From: Porphyromonas bennonis DSM 23058 = JCM 16335
GTDB lineage: Bacteria > Bacteroidota > Bacteroidia > Bacteroidales > Porphyromonadaceae
Length of the DNA stretch: 64,000 nucleotides
Assembly: GCF_000375645.1 (NCBI RefSeq)
Contig: NZ_AQWR01000001.1
Span: forward strand, 76,483 to 140,482
Reading direction: 5' to 3'
This document shows positions 27,556 through 36,340 of the stretch, in pieces. Each line of letters begins with the position of its first letter. Position 1 is the first letter of the stretch. Position numbers and translations under genes: made by a program. The notes below the pieces were generated by a model, which worked only from the letters and a program-made list of their open reading frames with translations, ran no database searches and was not told the origin of the DNA.

Positions 27556-28200
27556 ATGGCTGTAAAGTTTCAATACAACAAGACCTCCCTCCAGAGGCAG
27601 AAAAAGGATCTCCAGCTCCGAGAACGGATCCTCCCTACGATCAAGAGTAAGGAGAGTGCGCTTCGTCTCGAGGTACGACGGGTCAAGAAAGAAGTCGAGG
27701 ATCTCGAGGCTCAGGTAGAGCAGAGCATTGAGAACTTTGACACCATGACCGCTCTCTGGAGTGAGTTTGATCCCTCTCTCGTCCGAGTGGAGGACGTTCA
27801 TCTCGAGACCCGTAAGGTGGCCGGTATTCCCGTACCGGTGCTGGGAGAGGTAGACTTTGAGGTGCGCCCGTTTAGTCTCCTCAATACCCCCTCCTGGTAC
27901 ATGGAGGGCACCCAGCTGATCAAGGATCTCGCGACAGTGGGCATCCAGGCAGAGGTCGGACGTCTGGAGCTGGACATCCTGCAGCATGCCAGACGTAAGA
28001 CGACGCAGAAGGTCAACCTCTTCGAGAAAGTTCAGATCCCCGGTCTAAAGGAGGCGATCCTGAAGATCAAGCGCTATCTCGAGGATGAAGAATCGCTCTC
28101 CAAGGCGTCTCAGAAGATCATGCGTGCTCATCTCGATGAGGAGAAGGAGAAGCGCCGTAACGCCATGGAGGCAGAATCAGAAAAGGAAGCAATAGTATGA
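27556..28200 (+). CDS. V/A-type ATPase subunit D (central shaft)
   Basis: Rotating central shaft subunit. It has 214 residues with long N- and C-terminal helices that form the shaft coiled coil, starting MAVKFQYNKTSLQRQKKDLQ. The final stretch (HLDEEKEKRRNAMEAESEKE) is highly charged. The stop overlaps the following subunit I by 4 nt (ATGA). Confidence 0.9.
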   Translation: MAVKFQYNKTSLQRQKKDLQLRERILPTIKSKESALRLEVRRVKKEVEDLEAQVEQSIENFDTMTALWSEFDPSLVRVEDVHLETRKVAGIPVPVLGEVDFEVRPFSLLNTPSWYMEGTQLIKDLATVGIQAEVGRLELDILQHARRKTTQKVNLFEKVQIPGLKEAILKIKRYLEDEESLSKASQKIMRAHLDEEKEKRRNAMEAESEKEAIV

Positions 28201-30053
28201 TAGAGACGATGAATAAGTACTCGTTTCTGGTCTTTGAGCCGGAGTACGAGGCGTTCCTACAGAAATTGCGCTCCTTAGGCGTGATCCATGTCCGACAGAA
28301 TAAGGATCCCAACGAGCTCGACCGCATCAGAGAGGTAAAGGCTCGACAGGACGAGTTGGCCGATCTGCGTAAGAGCCTCGGCTTCCTCATGGACCAGCAT
28401 CCCTTACAGAAGGATCAGACCCCTGAGGATATCCGTCACATAGACTTCCCTCAGGATACCCTGACGGACTACGCCACATATCGGAGCCAGATCAGTGACC
28501 TTGACTCTCGTATCAAGGAAAAGTCGAGGATCCTCTCTGACCTAAAGTCCCAGGAGCATGAGCTCTCATACTGGGGCGACTTCGACCCGACTCTGATCTC
28601 TAAGCTGAGGGCTAAGGGGGTCCATATGACCTTCTGGACTGTCCTCTCTCAGAGGTACAATAAGGAGTGGGAGGAGCTCTACCACGCACAGATTATCCAG
28701 ACTGCCGGTCGCTCCACCTACTTCGTCACCATCACCTCCGAGGACGAGCCGGAGCCTGAGCTCGAGTTTGCCGAGCAGGTTCATCTACCCGACCGATCTA
28801 TTAGTTCGCTTAGGGTTGAGAGACAGAGTGTGGAGGAGGACCTGAAGCTCCTGACAGACTCCAAGCTCTATCTCGCTTATCACGATCAGATACTTGACCG
28901 GCAGGAGGCCCGTCTCGCCGATACCTACCAGATGGACAATGCCTACTATCAGGCGGATCGCCTCTATGACGACCGACTGATGGTGCTGGAGGGCTATGTC
29001 CCCGCCAAGCAGGATGCCGCCATGCAGGCAGCGCTCTCAGAGGAGGGGATCGCCTATGTCCAGGAGGAAATTGTCCATGGGGAGAATGTGCCCATCAAGC
29101 TCTCCAATAATCGCTACGCCAGGGCCTTTGAGCCTCTGGTAAAGATGTTCTCGCTCCCTAATTACTGGGAGTTTGACCCGACGCCCTTCATTGCGCCCTT
29201 CTTCATGCTCTTCTTCGGAATGTGCTCTGGGGATGCAGGATATGGGCTGGTGGTGCTGATCCTGGCAACGATCTTTAAGCGCAAGGTGGGCGAGAGTGCC
29301 AAGATGTACCTCGAGCTCTTCCAGTGGCTCGGTGGAGCCAGTGTGGTAATGGGATTCCTTGCTGGTACCTTCTTTGGCATCTCACTCGTCGAGGTTCCCT
29401 TCCTCAGTTCGATCAAGGACTTCTTCCTCTCGTCGGATAACCTGATGGTGATCTCCCTGGCACTGGGACTTGTCCAAATCCTATTTGCAAAGTATGTGGC
29501 AGCCTTCAAGGTGAGACACCAGAGCGGCACTCGCGCCTCGCTCGCCAGCTTTGCCTGGCCGACTATGGTGATCTTCATCGGACTTGTGGTTGGATTGCCC
29601 GCCCTCAGCATTCAGCTACCACAGTGGCTTGAGTACGCTCTCTGGGGTGTCGTGGGGCTCTGTGTCTTCGCAGTCTTCTTCCTCAATTCTCCGGGCAAGA
29701 ACGTCTTTGTCAATCTTGGTAAAGGACTGTGGGATACCTACAATACCGCGTCAGGGCTTCTCGGAGATACGCTCTCCTATATCCGCCTCTTCGCCATCGG
29801 TCTGACGGGCGGTATCCTCGGTGGGGTCTTCAATACCCTCACTGAGACCGTCACCGCCTCTATGCCCATCTGGGCAGCGATCCCGGTAGGACTGCTGATT
29901 CTCGCCTTTGGTCACGGACTCAATTTCTGCCTAACGATGATCAGCTCGCTTGTCCACCCAGTCCGACTGACCTATGTGGAGTACTTCAATAACTCCGAGT
30001 ACGAGGGCGGGGGCACACCTTACTCTCCGATCGAGGAGAAGGTCTCCAAGTGA
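28197..30053 (+). CDS. V/A-type ATPase subunit I (a-type stator)
   Basis: Membrane stator that forms the ion half-channels beside the rotor ring. It has 618 residues. The cytoplasmic N-terminal half (to about residue 315) has long charged helices. The C-terminal half has seven or eight membrane segments, with FMLFFGMCSGDAGYGL, SYIRLFAIGLTGG and AFGHGLNFCLTMIS. The arginine in SYIRLF is the expected stator arginine facing the rotor carboxylate. The alternative start MNKYSF is four codons in. Confidence 0.93.
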   Translation: MIETMNKYSFLVFEPEYEAFLQKLRSLGVIHVRQNKDPNELDRIREVKARQDELADLRKSLGFLMDQHPLQKDQTPEDIRHIDFPQDTLTDYATYRSQISDLDSRIKEKSRILSDLKSQEHELSYWGDFDPTLISKLRAKGVHMTFWTVLSQRYNKEWEELYHAQIIQTAGRSTYFVTITSEDEPEPELEFAEQVHLPDRSISSLRVERQSVEEDLKLLTDSKLYLAYHDQILDRQEARLADTYQMDNAYYQADRLYDDRLMVLEGYVPAKQDAAMQAALSEEGIAYVQEEIVHGENVPIKLSNNRYARAFEPLVKMFSLPNYWEFDPTPFIAPFFMLFFGMCSGDAGYGLVVLILATIFKRKVGESAKMYLELFQWLGGASVVMGFLAGTFFGISLVEVPFLSSIKDFFLSSDNLMVISLALGLVQILFAKYVAAFKVRHQSGTRASLASFAWPTMVIFIGLVVGLPALSIQLPQWLEYALWGVVGLCVFAVFFLNSPGKNVFVNLGKGLWDTYNTASGLLGDTLSYIRLFAIGLTGGILGGVFNTLTETVTASMPIWAAIPVGLLILAFGHGLNFCLTMISSLVHPVRLTYVEYFNNSEYEGGGTPYSPIEEKVSK

Positions 30054-30102
30054 TATATTATTCTTGACAAAACAATAACAAACTCAATAAGTAAATCAAT
30101 TT

Positions 30103-30552
30103 ATGTCTACTACACTTCTAATGGCCTACCTGGGTATCGCACTGATGGTCGGTCTCGCCGGTATCGGTAGCTGCTATGGTCTCTCCTCCTGCGGTATCAC
30201 CGCTATCGGGGCTATGCGCAAGGATCCCTCCAAGATGGGTCAGTACATTGGTCTCTCGGCCCTTCCCTCCTCCCAGGGTCTCTATGGATTTGTGGGCTGG
30301 TACTTCGCCAGTCAGCATATCGCTGCCGATATGTCTGTACTCTCAGCCACAGCTATCCTCCTCTGTGGTCTGCTCCTCGGGTCGGTAGGTCTCCTCTCTG
30401 CTATCAAGCAGGGCAAGGTGCTCGCACACGGTATCGCTGCTACCGCTGATGGTCACAATGTATTTGCCATCTCCATGGTCGAGGCGGTCTTCCCCGAGCT
30501 CTACGCGATCCTGGCGCTCCTCGTTACCCTCCTGACCATGTTCTCTCTCTGA
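30103..30552 (+). CDS. V/A-type ATPase subunit K (rotor proteolipid), Na+-type site
   Basis: Rotor-ring proteolipid of 149 residues, four membrane segments (a fused pair of hairpins). The first hairpin has SSQGLYGF with Gln58 and Ser57; the second has PELYAIL with Glu132; Gln103 sits in IKQGKV. These align with Thr64, Gln65, Gln110 and Glu139 of Enterococcus hirae NtpK, which coordinate sodium. Only one carboxylate per subunit therefore seems to carry an ion, and the ion is probably Na+ (inference from family structure). It closes the operon; a terminator follows directly. Confidence 0.92.
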   Translation: MSTTLLMAYLGIALMVGLAGIGSCYGLSSCGITAIGAMRKDPSKMGQYIGLSALPSSQGLYGFVGWYFASQHIAADMSVLSATAILLCGLLLGSVGLLSAIKQGKVLAHGIAATADGHNVFAISMVEAVFPELYAILALLVTLLTMFSL

Positions 30553-30577
30553 TATGTAGAGACTAATATAGACTCAC

Positions 30578-30617
30578 AAAAGGATGTGTCCTGTAGCGGG
30601 ATGCATCCTTTTTTTTG
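30578..30617 (+). terminator. Intrinsic terminator of the V-ATPase operon
   Basis: AAAGGATG...CATCCTTT hairpin, extended by an inner TCC/GGG-type pairing, followed by eight T and G. Confidence 0.88.
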
Positions 30618-30697
30618 TTCCGATATCAAGATTGTCGTGGTCCTAGAGCATAGTCTATACACCAGTTTGAAAACCAATAGATAGCGATGGCTCGTTT

Positions 30698-30779
30698 CTA
30701 ACTCCGGTAATGGACTTATCTATTACCGGTATTAGTGAGGACTAATACCGACTATAGTGATCACTAATACCGATATTAG
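30698..30779. repeat. Palindrome array 4 (4 units, 22-bp period)
   Basis: Units start at 30698 (degenerate CTAACTCCGGTAATGG), 30720 (CTATTACCGGTATTAG), 30742 (CTAATACCGACTATAG) and 30764 (CTAATACCGATATTAG). It lies between the V-ATPase terminator and the nspC promoter; the array ends 72 bp before the -7 box. Confidence 0.95.
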
Positions 30780-30851
30780 TCTGAGGGCACCGCCTCATGG
30801 TCCTAATGCGTGTGCTCTGCAGTACAAAATGGTATGAGCATAAGAAATTGG

Positions 30852-30859
30852 TACCTTTG
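30852..30859 (+). promoter_or_regulatory. Promoter -7 element of nspC
   Basis: TACCTTTG ends only 4 nt before the nspC ATG at 30864. If used, the transcript would be leaderless or carry about two leader nucleotides. The -33 region lacks an exact TTG. Confidence 0.55.
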
Positions 30860-30863
30860 AGAA

Positions 30864-32018
30864 ATGAACGAAAGATATCACAGCATACCCTCTCCCTCCT
30901 ATGTGATGGAGGAGACGCTCCTGAGGCGCAATCTGGAGCTGATACGGCGCGTGTCGGTCGAGGCGGACGTGGAGATCATACTGGCCTTTAAGGCCTTTGC
31001 TCTCTGGAAGACCTTCCCGATATTTAGGGAGTATATCAGTGGCACCACTGCCAGCTCCCTCTCGGAGGCACGACTGGGCTACGAGGAGATGGGAGCACTG
31101 ACCCATACTTATGCTCCGGTCTATCGTCCGGATGAGATGGAGGAGATCCTTCGCTGCAGCAGCCATATCACCTTCAATTCTCTCTCGCAATTTGACCGCT
31201 GGTATCCCACGGTACGTGACTATGCGGGACATCCGATCAGCTGTGGACTCAGGCTTAATCCTGAGTACAGCGAGATCGAGACCGACCTCTACAATCCCGC
31301 CTCACCAGACTCGAGACTGGGCGTACCGCTCGCTGACCTGCCGGACGAACTGCCGGTCGGCATCGAGGGGATCCACATTCACTCGCACTGCGAGGACGAC
31401 TCGCACACCTTTGCGCGCTCGCTGAGCGTGATCGAGGAGAAGTTTGGACGCTACCTCGAGCGAGCTAAGTGGGTTAATTTTGGGGGCGGTCACCTGATGA
31501 CGCGAAAGGACTATGACGTGGAGCTGCTGATACAGCTTCTCACAGACTTCCACCGGCGCTATCCTCACCTGCGGGTGCTCCTGGAGCCGGGGAGTGCCTT
31601 TGCTTGGCAGACAGGACCTCTCATCACCACGATACTTGACCGGGTGACCCATGGTGGTGTCACCACGCTGATGATCGATGCCTCCTTCTCCTGCCATATG
31701 CCCGACTGTCTCGAGATGCCCTACCAGCCGGCCATTCGGGGAGCCTCCATAACGCGTGACGAGGAGCATACCTATGGACCTTATCGGGTGGGTGGCAATA
31801 GTTGTCTCAGCGGAGACGTGATGGGCGACTGGTACCTCGACCATGAGCCTGAGGTGGGGGAGCGGCTGATCTTCGAGGACATGATACACTACACTACGGT
31901 GAAGACGACCATGTTCAATGGCATCTCTCACCCCTCTATTTACCTACTCCACAGCGATGGTACGCCGGAGCTGCTGCGAGCCTACGGTTATGAGGATTAC
32001 AAGACAAGAATGGATTAA
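30864..32018 (+). CDS. nspC: Carboxynorspermidine/carboxyspermidine decarboxylase
   Basis: PLP enzyme that removes CO2 from carboxy(nor)spermidine, the last step of the aspartate-semialdehyde route to (nor)spermidine. It has 384 residues. The fold-III decarboxylase pattern is clear: SIPSPSYVMEETLLRRNLEL at the start, PLP lysine Lys43 in LAFKAFALW, IHSHCEDD, NFGGGH, and LEPGSAF. The start matches homologues, so the very short distance to the promoter is not caused by a wrong start. ftsY begins 12 nt downstream. Confidence 0.92.
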   Translation: MNERYHSIPSPSYVMEETLLRRNLELIRRVSVEADVEIILAFKAFALWKTFPIFREYISGTTASSLSEARLGYEEMGALTHTYAPVYRPDEMEEILRCSSHITFNSLSQFDRWYPTVRDYAGHPISCGLRLNPEYSEIETDLYNPASPDSRLGVPLADLPDELPVGIEGIHIHSHCEDDSHTFARSLSVIEEKFGRYLERAKWVNFGGGHLMTRKDYDVELLIQLLTDFHRRYPHLRVLLEPGSAFAWQTGPLITTILDRVTHGGVTTLMIDASFSCHMPDCLEMPYQPAIRGASITRDEEHTYGPYRVGGNSCLSGDVMGDWYLDHEPEVGERLIFEDMIHYTTVKTTMFNGISHPSIYLLHSDGTPELLRAYGYEDYKTRMD

Positions 32019-32030
32019 AGATATAGAGCG

Positions 32031-32990
32031 ATGGGATTTTTTGGATTATTCTCTAAGAAAAAGAAAGAGACACTGGACACCGGTCTGGAGAAGACGAAGC
32101 AGAGTTTCTTCGACAAACTCTCTCACTCCGTGGCGGGTAAGTCCAAGGTGGATGACGAGGTACTCGATAAGCTCGAGGAGATACTCATCACCAGTGACGT
32201 GGGTGTGGAGACGACGCTGAAGATCATTGACCGGATCGAGAAGCGTGTCGCTCAGGATAAGTATGTCGGCACCGGGGAACTCAATCGGCTGCTGAAGGAA
32301 GAGATCGCAGCGCTCTTGGCTGAGAACGGGACGGAGGATGGTACCTCCTTCGACCTCTCCAAGCAGGTCAAGCCCTACGTGATCCTCGTCGTCGGGGTCA
32401 ATGGCGTGGGCAAAACCACCACCGTCGGTAAGCTTGCCTATCAGTATAATAGTGAGGGGCTCAACGTGGTGCTGGGGGCAGCGGACACCTTCCGCGCCGC
32501 CGCCATCGAGCAACTGGAGATCTGGGGAGAGCGTGTCGGTGTCCCGGTCATCAAGCAGAAGATGGGCTCCGACCCGGCCTCAGTCGCCTACGACACCGTC
32601 GAGCACGGCAAGGCGAATGGAGCAGACGTGATCATCATCGACACCGCCGGGAGGCTCCACAACAGGGTGGGGCTGATGAATGAGCTCTCGAAGATCCGCA
32701 AAGTGGTGCAGAAGGTTCATCCGGAGGCGCCGCAGGAGATCCTGCTGGTGCTGGACGGATCCACCGGGCAGAATGCCTTCGAGCAGGCCAAGCAATTTAC
32801 CGAGGCGACCGACGTTAATACCCTCGCCATCACGAAACTGGATGGCACTGCCAAGGGAGGGGTGGTGATCGGCATTTCGGACCAATTCAAGATCCCGGTC
32901 AAGTATATCGGTCTCGGTGAGCAGATGACCGACCTGCAACTTTTCAATAGGGAAGAGTTCGTGGACTCCCTCTTCGATGGCTCACTCTGA
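32031..32990 (+). CDS. ftsY: Signal recognition particle receptor FtsY
   Basis: SRP receptor GTPase that docks ribosome-nascent-chain-SRP complexes at the membrane. It has 319 residues, the short form without the long acidic A domain of E. coli. An amphipathic start (GFFGLFSKKKKE) can touch the membrane. The NG domain has the G1 motif GVNGVGKTTT, DTFRAAA, DTAGR and TKLDGTAKGG. It is in the middle of nspC-ftsY-rimO with gaps of 12 and 11 nt. Confidence 0.97.
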   Translation: MGFFGLFSKKKKETLDTGLEKTKQSFFDKLSHSVAGKSKVDDEVLDKLEEILITSDVGVETTLKIIDRIEKRVAQDKYVGTGELNRLLKEEIAALLAENGTEDGTSFDLSKQVKPYVILVVGVNGVGKTTTVGKLAYQYNSEGLNVVLGAADTFRAAAIEQLEIWGERVGVPVIKQKMGSDPASVAYDTVEHGKANGADVIIIDTAGRLHNRVGLMNELSKIRKVVQKVHPEAPQEILLVLDGSTGQNAFEQAKQFTEATDVNTLAITKLDGTAKGGVVIGISDQFKIPVKYIGLGEQMTDLQLFNREEFVDSLFDGSL

Positions 32991-33001
32991 CAGCTCAGCT
33001 T

Positions 33002-34303
33002 ATGCGGAAGAATAGGGTAGACGTCATCACTATGGGCTGCTCCAAGAACCTGATCGACTCGGAGCGGCTTATGAGACAGTTTGCAGAGAGTGGCTATACG
33101 GTTCGTCATAATCCCGACAAGGTAGAGGGCGAGATCGTGGTGGTCAATACCTGCGGCTTCATCGAGAGTGCCAAGAAAGAGAGCATCGACATGATCCTCG
33201 AGGTGGTCTCCGGTAAGTCCTCGGGGCAGGTGGGGCAGGTCTATGTGATGGGCTGTCTTAGTGAGCGATACCGGGAGGAGCTGAGAGAGGCTATCCCGGA
33301 GCTGGATGGGATCTATGGGAAGTTTGACTGGAAGGATCTGATCACTCACCTTGGGAAGGCATACCATAGCACGGTCGCCGACTCACGCCTGACGACCACG
33401 CCGGATCACTATGCTTTCCTGAAGATTGCGGAGGGCTGTAGTCGGCAGTGCGCTTACTGTGCCATTCCCATCATTACCGGCAGGCATGTCTCCCGACCGG
33501 AGGAGGAGATCCTCGAGGAGGTAAGGGGGCTGGCTGCCTCGAGAGTGAAGGAGCTCTTAGTCATCGCACAGGATCTTACCTACTACGGACGGGATCTCTA
33601 TGGAGAGCCACGACTGCCTGAGCTGATCGAGAAGATCTGCCGGGTCGACGGAATCGAGTGGGTGAGGCTTCACTATGGCTATCCGGCACAGTTCCCGATG
33701 GATCTCCTGAGGGTGATGCGCGAGCAGCCCAAGGTCTGCAAGTACCTCGATATTGCCCTGCAGCACGCTTCCGACCATATGCTACGAGTGATGCGACGGG
33801 GAGTGACCCGTCAGGAGACGGAGGAGCTCCTACGACGTATGCGCGAGGAGGTTCCCGATATTGCGATCCGGACCACCTTGATGGTCGGGCACCCGGAGGA
33901 GACAGATGAGGATTTTGAGGAGCTGATGGACTTCGTTCGCGAGCAGCGATTTGAGCGAATGGGTGCCTTTATGTACTCCCACGAGGAGGGGACCTATGAC
34001 TACCGACACTACAGCGACAATGTCCCGCAGGAGGTCAAGGAGGAGCGCTATGACCGCCTGATGACCCTGCAGCAGGAGATCGCCATAGAGACAGCGGAGT
34101 CGATGGTGGGCAAGACGCTCAGAGTACTGGTTGACCGAGAGGAGGAGGGACACTATATCGGTCGGACAGAGTACGACTCGCCTGATGTGGATCCTGAGGT
34201 AATCCTCACGGGAGAAGCTAGTGTGGGGGAGTTCTGTCAGGTGCGTATCACCGGCACCGCCGACTATGATCTCATCGGTGAGGTGCTGAGCTCAGAGTCC
34301 TGA
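33002..34303 (+). CDS. rimO: Ribosomal protein uS12 methylthiotransferase RimO
   Basis: Radical-SAM enzyme that adds a methylthio group to an aspartate of uS12. It has 433 residues. The N-terminal UPF0004 domain has cluster cysteines in MGCSKN, NTCGF and MGCLSER. The radical-SAM motif is CSRQCAYC (Cys146, Cys150, Cys153). A C-terminal TRAM-type domain covers about the last 65 residues. MGCSKNLIDSE is typical of RimO and not of MiaB. It is last in its operon, with 140 bp to the next start. Confidence 0.94.
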   Translation: MRKNRVDVITMGCSKNLIDSERLMRQFAESGYTVRHNPDKVEGEIVVVNTCGFIESAKKESIDMILEVVSGKSSGQVGQVYVMGCLSERYREELREAIPELDGIYGKFDWKDLITHLGKAYHSTVADSRLTTTPDHYAFLKIAEGCSRQCAYCAIPIITGRHVSRPEEEILEEVRGLAASRVKELLVIAQDLTYYGRDLYGEPRLPELIEKICRVDGIEWVRLHYGYPAQFPMDLLRVMREQPKVCKYLDIALQHASDHMLRVMRRGVTRQETEELLRRMREEVPDIAIRTTLMVGHPEETDEDFEELMDFVREQRFERMGAFMYSHEEGTYDYRHYSDNVPQEVKEERYDRLMTLQQEIAIETAESMVGKTLRVLVDREEEGHYIGRTEYDSPDVDPEVILTGEASVGEFCQVRITGTADYDLIGEVLSSES

Positions 34304-34387
34304 CCATAAGGACACCGACCGTACTGTCTGAGACAGCTCGTTAAGTAAGATTATTAGTTGTTTCGGCAGGGGTTGGGGCGAAATCGG

Positions 34388-34395
34388 TATCTTTG
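34388..34395 (+). promoter_or_regulatory. Promoter -7 element of the moxR/Bat operon
   Basis: TATCTTTG fits TAnnTTTG and lies 48 nt before the moxR-type ATG. Nearby TTG triplets (34358, 34373) are not at the usual distance. An imperfect palindrome CTGTCTGAGACAG lies upstream at 34324-34336. Confidence 0.6.
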
Positions 34396-34443
34396 TAACT
34401 GTGTGAGGGGGAGGCTCAGGTAGACATTGCATTAGAATTAGAA

Positions 34444-35442
34444 ATGGAACAACCAAGCGTAGATATTAGGGCACTGACGGAGATGATCGAGCGGGAGAGC
34501 GGTTTTCTCACCCTCATTGATGAGGGGATGAATCGTGTCATCGTTGGGCAAAAGCATCTTCGGGAATCGCTTCTCATAGGATTACTTGCTGACGGACACA
34601 TCCTCCTGGAGGGTGTCCCCGGACTGGCGAAGACCCTTGCGATCAAGACTCTTGCGGAGCTTATTGACTCCGACTTTAGCCGGATCCAGTTCACTCCCGA
34701 CCTTCTCCCGGCTGACGTCATCGGTACTCAGATCTACAGTCAGCGGTCTGAGACCTTCAGCGTGAAGAAGGGACCGATATTCGCCAACTTTGTCCTTGCC
34801 GATGAGATAAATCGTGCGCCTGCCAAGGTGCAGAGTGCGCTGCTCGAGGCGATGCAGGAGCGTCAGGTGACGATCGCTGACCAGACCTTTGAGCTGCCAC
34901 GCCCCTTCCTCGTCATGGCGACTCAAAACCCGATCGACCAGGAGGGAACCTACTCACTGCCGGAGGCTCAGAGCGACCGCTTTATGCTCAAGGTGCTGGT
35001 AGGATACCCCACGAAGGAGGAGGAGAGCCGTATCGTGACGGAGCAGATCAAGGCTACTCCGGCCGAAGTTCGCCCCGTGGTCTCCGGTGATCAGATCCTC
35101 AAGGCTCGGGAGATCGTGCATCAGGTCTACCTCGATGAGAAGATCAATAAGTATATCATCGATATCGTCTTTGCCTCCCGCTTCCCGGGCGATGCCGGGC
35201 TGGATAGCCTTAGGGGGATGATCAGCTATGGTGCTTCGCCCCGTGCTTCGATCAATTTGGCACTCGCGTCAAGAGCCTACGCCTTTATCAAGCATCGCGG
35301 CTTCGTCATTCCGGAGGATGTGCGTGCTGTCTGTCACGATGTGATGCGTCACCGTATCGGTCTCAGCTACGAGGCTGAGGCGGAGAATCTCAAGACGGAT
35401 GAGGTGATCACTGAGATACTCAATAAGGTACAGGTGCCCTGA
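34444..35442 (+). CDS. MoxR-type AAA+ ATPase
   Basis: AAA+ chaperone-like ATPase of 332 residues, thought to act with VWA-domain proteins on membrane or secreted targets. The Walker A motif GVPGLAKT covers residues 57-64; ADEINRAPAKVQSALLEAMQE is Walker B and sensor region; ATQNPIDQEGTYSLPEAQSDRF contains sensor 1 and the arginine finger region. It heads the Bat (Bacteroides aerotolerance) locus and is followed after a few nt by the DUF58 gene. Confidence 0.93.
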   Translation: MEQPSVDIRALTEMIERESGFLTLIDEGMNRVIVGQKHLRESLLIGLLADGHILLEGVPGLAKTLAIKTLAELIDSDFSRIQFTPDLLPADVIGTQIYSQRSETFSVKKGPIFANFVLADEINRAPAKVQSALLEAMQERQVTIADQTFELPRPFLVMATQNPIDQEGTYSLPEAQSDRFMLKVLVGYPTKEEESRIVTEQIKATPAEVRPVVSGDQILKAREIVHQVYLDEKINKYIIDIVFASRFPGDAGLDSLRGMISYGASPRASINLALASRAYAFIKHRGFVIPEDVRAVCHDVMRHRIGLSYEAEAENLKTDEVITEILNKVQVP

Positions 35443-35453
35443 GCGGAGAGGTG

Positions 35454-36326
35454 ATGGATACACAGGAGTTGCTCAAGAGACTCCGTAGGATCGAGATTAA
35501 GTCGAGTCGTCTGTCGGAGGATATCTTCTCCGGTGCGTATCGCTCAGCCTTCAAGGGACGAGGAATGTCCTTTAGCGAGGTGAGAGAGTACCAGCCGGGG
35601 GATGATGTCCGAGATATCGACTGGAATGTCACCGCACGCTATGCCCGTCCGTACGTCAAGGTCTACGAGGAGGAGCGAGAGCTTACTATGATCCTGCTCG
35701 TGGATATCTCGCGGAGTGAGCACTTCGGTACCGTGGGTATGACAAAGCGGCAGAGAGTGGCGGAGATCGCAGGCACGCTCGCCTTTAGTACCATAAAGAA
35801 TAACGATAATGTCGGCGTGATCTTCTACTCCGATCGGGTGGAGAAGTATATACCCCCCTCCAAGGGTCACAAGCATGTGCTGACAATCCTCTCGGAGATC
35901 CTCTCTATCGAGCCTGAGGGGTCGGGAACGGATATCTCGGTGGCTCTTCGCTTTGCTCACAATGTGCAGCGAAAGAGCTGCACCCTCTTTCTCCTCTCCG
36001 ACTTTATCGACGGAAGCGACTATGCTAAGACTCTGGCAGTGGTGCGCAATAAGCACGACCTACTCGCTATGCAGGTCTACGATCCCCATGAGGCGGAGTT
36101 GCCGATGGTCGGACTGCTACGCGTCAGGGATGCGGAGACAGGCGAGGTGCGTGTGATCGATAGCTCATCCAAGTCCGTCCGGAAGCAGTATCGTGAATAC
36201 TGGCAGGAGCTCTCCGCCAAGCTGAGGGAGACCTTCAGTAAGTACAATATCGGATATGCGAGCGTGTCGACCTCGGAGGACTATGTGCCGAGACTGCAGC
36301 GACTCTTTACTCACCCTCGGATCTGA
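35454..36326 (+). CDS. DUF58 domain protein of the Bat operon
   Basis: 290 residues from the ATG at 35454 (a GTG one codon earlier is possible). It has SAFKGRGMSFSEVREYQPGDDVRDIDWNV, the DUF58 signature, then a VWA-like fold with VDISRSEHFG. These proteins are constant partners of MoxR ATPases and VWA proteins. No signal peptide or membrane segment is seen. The stop overlaps the next ATG by 1 nt (TGATG). Confidence 0.88.
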   Translation: MDTQELLKRLRRIEIKSSRLSEDIFSGAYRSAFKGRGMSFSEVREYQPGDDVRDIDWNVTARYARPYVKVYEEERELTMILLVDISRSEHFGTVGMTKRQRVAEIAGTLAFSTIKNNDNVGVIFYSDRVEKYIPPSKGHKHVLTILSEILSIEPEGSGTDISVALRFAHNVQRKSCTLFLLSDFIDGSDYAKTLAVVRNKHDLLAMQVYDPHEAELPMVGLLRVRDAETGEVRVIDSSSKSVRKQYREYWQELSAKLRETFSKYNIGYASVSTSEDYVPRLQRLFTHPRI

Positions 36327-36340
36327 TGACTGATATAGAT

